Source of the DNA: Limimaricola cinnabarinus LL-001
GTDB lineage: Bacteria; Pseudomonadota; Alphaproteobacteria; Rhodobacterales; Rhodobacteraceae
Assembly: GCF_000466965.1 (NCBI RefSeq)
Contig: NZ_BATB01000006.1
Coordinates: 56,888 to 120,887 of the forward strand
DNA: 64,000 nucleotides
Direction of reading: 5' to 3'
This document shows positions 61,252 to 64,000 of the stretch, one piece after another (the first letter of the stretch is position 1; each line of letters opens with the position of its first letter). A program made the translations under genes and the position numbers. The notes under the pieces are model-generated. The model saw only the letters and a program-made list of their open reading frames with translations, was not told where the DNA came from and did no database searches.

Positions 61252-61328
61252 GGCCCCGTGGCTCAACTGGATAGAGCAGCCCCCTCCTAAGGGGCAGGTT
61301 GCAGGTTCGAATCCTGCCGGGGTCACCA
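61252..61328 (+). tRNA. tRNA-Arg (CCT)
   Basis: 77 nt with encoded CCA. Acceptor GGCCCCG/CGGGGTC. Anticodon stem GCCCC/GGGGC, loop CTCCTAA, anticodon CCT at 61286-61288, which reads AGG. T-arm GCAGG-TTCGAAT-CCTGC. It lies between divergent or back-to-back regulators, with 189 bp of unexplained sequence before the crp-like gene. Confidence 0.96.
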
Positions 61329-61517
61329 AACTCCTCATTGTATGATAGAATGTCGCACCATCCGGACGTTTGTGCGAGTCCGCACGGAACATTGCCTGAT
61401 ACTGGCGTTTACTGTTGCCTAGACTTAGCACGGATGGATGGGAACGACGTCGTCAAGGATGCATCCGACGGGGCCGAAACGCCCATGGAGCGATCGCCCT
61501 AGGGCAAGAAGGCATCA

Positions 61518-62234
61518 ATGAAGGTCGAAGAAAAAGGCACACGAGGTGATGGCAACCAGCTGCTGGCCCGGATGCCCGCAGCGCTGGCCGATCTCATGCT
61601 GACGCATCTCGAATCCGTCGACCTGCCTCAGGGCATGATCATCGAACAACCCGACGAAGCGGTCGAGCATGTCTACTTCCCGACCCGTGGCGTCATCTCC
61701 ATCGTCGCGATGACCCCCGAGGGCGGCGCCCGGATCGAGGCGGGCCTCGTCGGACGCGAGGGCATGTCCGGCTCCATGGTGGTGCTCGGCACGGATCGTT
61801 CGCCGCATCAGACCACGGTGCAGATCGGCGGCGCGGGCTACCGGATGGAGACCGCGCGGCTGCAGGAAGCGCTGCAGCAGGACGCCCTGCGCGAGCGGCT
61901 TCTGCACTACTGCCACGCCCTGTCGATCCAGACCGCGCATACCGCGCTCGCCAATGCCAAGCTCAAGCTCGACGCGCGCCTCGCCCGCTGGCTCCTGATG
62001 TGCCACGACCGGATCGAGGGCGACGAGGTGACGCTGACGCATGATTTCCTGTCGACCATGCTGGGCGTGCGCCGCGCCGGCGTCACCGTGTCGCTGCACA
62101 TCCTCGAAGGGCAGGGGCTGGTGCGTGCCACGCGCGGGCTGATCCGCATTCTCGACCGCGAGGGGCTCGAGGAGATGGTGGGCGGCTGCTACGGCGTGCC
62201 CGAGGCGGAATACGCGCGGCTGCTGACGGGCTGA
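61518..62234 (+). CDS. Crp/Fnr family transcriptional regulator
   Basis: 238 residues. cNMP-binding-like beta-roll at ~15-130 (LMLTHLESVDLPQGMIIEQP, VYFPTRGVISIVAMTPEGG, GLVGREGMSGSMVVLG), a long dimer helix, and a winged HTH (TLTHDFLSTMLGVRRAGVTVS, EGQGLVRATRGLIRILD). No N-terminal Fe-S cysteines (not Fnr itself), and no clear cAMP-binding Arg-Ser pair. The VGREGM segment is typical of a Crp subgroup common in alphaproteobacteria. Signal and targets unknown. It converges on the next gene with 4 bp between stops. Confidence 0.88.
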   Translation: MKVEEKGTRGDGNQLLARMPAALADLMLTHLESVDLPQGMIIEQPDEAVEHVYFPTRGVISIVAMTPEGGARIEAGLVGREGMSGSMVVLGTDRSPHQTTVQIGGAGYRMETARLQEALQQDALRERLLHYCHALSIQTAHTALANAKLKLDARLARWLLMCHDRIEGDEVTLTHDFLSTMLGVRRAGVTVSLHILEGQGLVRATRGLIRILDREGLEEMVGGCYGVPEAEYARLLTG

Positions 62235-62238
62235 GCCG

Positions 62239-62943
62239 TCACAGCATCCGGATCACCGACTTGTCGATCGCCAGAACATAGCCCCGTTTGGCGATGTTCT
62301 TGACCAGAAGCTCGCTCACCAGCTGGTTGCCCAGCGTGTCGCGCAGCCGCTTGATCCGCGTGGCCCCTGCCGCCTCGTCGCAATCGGCGGCCGAGCGGCC
62401 CGAGATCACCGCTTCGATCTCCGAGCCCGACAGCACCTCGTCATCCATTCGCGCCTCGGCCAGCACCGACAGCGTCTCGATCGCCGCCGGTGTCAGCTTG
62501 AACTCGAAATCGTTGAGATGCACCGCGTTCTGATCGCGGCTGATGACTAGCGAATTGACCTCGATGCCCTTGCGCTCGATCCGGCCCATGCGGCGATTGA
62601 GCTGCACCAGCATCAACAGGAACGCCACCGCCGCCACCAGCATCGCCAGCGCGAAGGTCAGCAGCACGAAGATCACGAAGCGGTAGGAGGTGAGCGTCTC
62701 GGAAAAGGCAGTGCCCGACTGCGCGAGGATCTCCAGAAGCTTGATCTCGGCCTGCGCGGTCAGGTCGTCATTCTCGACGAAAAGTTGTTCGACCCGGGCG
62801 TTGAAGGCGTTGGCGTCGGGCAGGTTGACGAAAAGCAGGATCGCCGCTCCGACGAGCAGCAGCGCGATCGCGGCGAGGCCCGCCGTGACGATCCTGTTGC
62901 CCGCCTGCCTTGCTTCAGTAGCGGAGGTAGTAATCGCCTGCAC
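62239..62943 (-). CDS. membrane-anchored winged-helix protein (C-terminal OmpR/ToxR-like domain)
   Basis: About 234 residues from GTG 62943 (an ATG at 62967 is also in frame). Two transmembrane segments (VTAGLAAIALLLVGAAILLF and YRFVIFVLLTFALAMLVAAV) flank a short extracytoplasmic part. The cytosolic end holds a winged-helix-like domain: FKLTPAAIETLSVLAEAR, a VLSGSEIEAVISG recognition-type segment, then ATRIKRLRDTLGNQL and a beta-hairpin KNIAKRGYVLAIDK. This is ToxR/CadC-like, with the anchor at the N-terminus instead of the C-terminus. It overlaps the small exported protein gene upstream by 29 bp. Confidence 0.75.
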   Translation of the reverse strand: MQAITTSATEARQAGNRIVTAGLAAIALLLVGAAILLFVNLPDANAFNARVEQLFVENDDLTAQAEIKLLEILAQSGTAFSETLTSYRFVIFVLLTFALAMLVAAVAFLLMLVQLNRRMGRIERKGIEVNSLVISRDQNAVHLNDFEFKLTPAAIETLSVLAEARMDDEVLSGSEIEAVISGRSAADCDEAAGATRIKRLRDTLGNQLVSELLVKNIAKRGYVLAIDKSVIRML

Positions 62944-63199
62944 TGTCCCGCCTTTTCTCCAGACCATCCTCGCCGAACAGGCTCATGATGGCGAGGAGTT
63001 TCCAACCATCCGAGCCGAGCCGCGGGCGCAGTTCGTCCGCGGCGGCTTCGGGTTGGTCGCATGGCGGGGAGATTTCGGCAACGCCGTAATGCAGCCTGAG
63101 CGGATCGTCGCGCTTGGCCTTGTAGTCGGCGTAGCAGGCCGCCTGCGCCGAGGCGGCGCCGGCGACGAGGAGGCAAAGGGTGAGTGCGAGGGTTTTCAT
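62915..63199 (-). CDS. small exported protein of unknown function
   Basis: 94 residues from ATG 63199. Signal peptide MKTLALTLCLLVAGAASAQA, and a mature part of about 74 residues with two cysteines (ACYADY, PPCDQP) able to form a disulfide. The tail LLAIMSLFGEDGLEKRRDS ends in DYYLRY. It resembles short periplasmic proteins of Rhodobacteraceae, but I do not know the family. It overlaps the membrane winged-helix gene, suggesting a sensor-partner pair. Confidence 0.75.
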   Translation of the reverse strand: MKTLALTLCLLVAGAASAQAACYADYKAKRDDPLRLHYGVAEISPPCDQPEAAADELRPRLGSDGWKLLAIMSLFGEDGLEKRRDSAGDYYLRY

Positions 63200-63403
63200 G
63201 CCGTTCATCATGCGGCGTCGGCTCGTGCTATTCAATAACGGCTGGCGCGGGACGCCGCGTTATTGCCTGTCGGGCAGTTTGACCCAACTTTGCCGTCCAA
63301 GACCTGCCTCCCCCGGCCCCGCACCATCGGCCGGCCGCAGGGTATCCGCTCCGCCGGGAGCCGAAGATCCGCTCCAGCCGGAGCTGAAGATACGGAGACC
63401 GAC

Positions 63404-64000
63404 ATGGCTCGACGCCTCATCGCCGCGACCCTTTCGCTATCGCTCGGGCTGACCGGGCTGGCCCCCGCTCCGGCGCTGGCGCAGCAAGACGACCAGAACA
63501 TGGGCCGCCTGATCGGCGGGCTGGTGGCGCTCGGCGTGATCGGCGCGGCGGCCAAGCAAGAGCGCGACAAGAAGAAGGACAAGCGCGAGAAGGCCGAGGC
63601 CAAAGCGCGCGAGGAGAGAGAGAAAGAGGCCAGGGAAGAGCGCAAGGAGCGCGAAAAGGACGCCAGAGAGGCGCGCAAGGAGGCCCGAAAGTCCCGCGAG
63701 CAGGCCGAAAGGGAAGCTGAGAAGGAGCGCGAGGAGCGTGAGGAGCGTGAGGCCGCCCGCGCCGAGGCCGAGGCCCGCGAGCAGGATCGCGAGGCGCGCG
63801 CCGGGCGGCACTCGGGGCGCTGGGCGCGCTCATCGGCGGCTCGGGCGGCGCGGCGGGGCTCGACGTGATCGGACGCGAACTCGGGGTGGATCTTGGATCC
63901 GTGCTTGGCGCGCAGACAGGCTCCGCTGGTGAAACCGAAGCCGAGGCGCGCGCGCGTGCCGAGCTGAGGCTCGCGCTGACGCCCAAGCCCGTGCCGAGGC
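63404..64000 (+). CDS. exported charged-helix/glycine-zipper protein (partial, frameshifted at 63808)
   Basis: Signal peptide MARRLIAATLSLSLGLTGLAPAPALA, a short hydrophobic patch (MGRLIGGLVALGVIGAAA), then a long Lys/Arg/Glu helix of about 85 residues with repeated KEREEREER-like segments, probably a coiled coil. The frame then goes off at 63808; restoring one G (CGG to CGGG) yields ALGALIGGSGGAAGLDVIGREL, a second glycine-rich segment, and stays open to the window edge. Function unknown; the layout suggests a periplasmic or envelope-structural protein. A weak TTGACC is at 63281. Confidence 0.65.

Overview
The window looks like a chromosomal segment of an alphaproteobacterium of the Rhodobacteraceae/Roseobacter type. 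The evidence is the very high G+C and the gene sets: a petABC cytochrome bc1 operon, a MarR/OmpR pair resembling petP-petR, FzlA next to queG, an lptC-lptA-lptB-hpf-ptsN block without rpoN, an NDUFA9-like protein beside uppP, and gltD preceding gltB. Genus and species cannot be read from it. Gene order and base use are housekeeping in character. I see no transposase, phage gene, CRISPR array, rRNA or plasmid function.

Layout. 1-6743: end of an unknown gene, then galU and a tightly packed run of three glycosyltransferases and a sulfotransferase, probably a surface-glycan operon. 6778-11652 (minus): ptsN, hpf, the lptBAC/kdsD lipopolysaccharide block, a short RNase D and tRNA-Leu. 11868-20666: NDUFA9-like protein, uppP, then gltD, an exported protein of unknown function, and gltB. 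20842-27316: alpha/beta hydrolase, mtgA, fzlA, queG, a soluble sugar dehydrogenase, a small protein and a DMT exporter behind a structured leader. 27313-36869: FNT-family channel, ilvE, divergent petP-petR, a deacetylase, xseB-ispA-dxs, then an epimerase-like protein, DUF1810 and topoisomerase IB on the minus strand. 37076-42920: adenine deaminase and AMP nucleosidase, HU, a second DMT transporter, a PRC-barrel protein and an SRPBCC protein. 42726-47233: aroC, and a TPP riboswitch with thiBPQ. 47410-54271: petABC, an outer-membrane barrel, a GST, mtaB, dapF and tRNA-Lys. 54387-64000: an RND efflux pair, an HWE-type histidine kinase, a LacI regulator, tRNA-Arg, a Crp/Fnr regulator, a membrane-anchored winged-helix protein with a small exported protein, and a glycine-zipper protein cut by the window edge.

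How genes work together. xseB-ispA-dxs joins the start of the MEP pathway (Dxs) to prenyl-chain formation (IspA), and uppP recycles the undecaprenyl carrier used by mtgA-type peptidoglycan synthesis. ade and amn form a two-step AMP to adenine to hypoxanthine route. The thi genes form a thiamine-repressed importer. petP-petR probably control petABC, about 17 kb away.

The most striking overall signal is that at least nine conserved genes are broken by frameshifts, eleven in all. Each is repaired by adding one base, and in ten cases that base extends a run of identical bases (GG to G, CC to C, TT to T). Affected genes include dxs, ilvE, amn, hup, mtgA and thiP. This fits systematic homopolymer undercalling in the assembly much better than gene decay. 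I annotate these as genes with a marked break.
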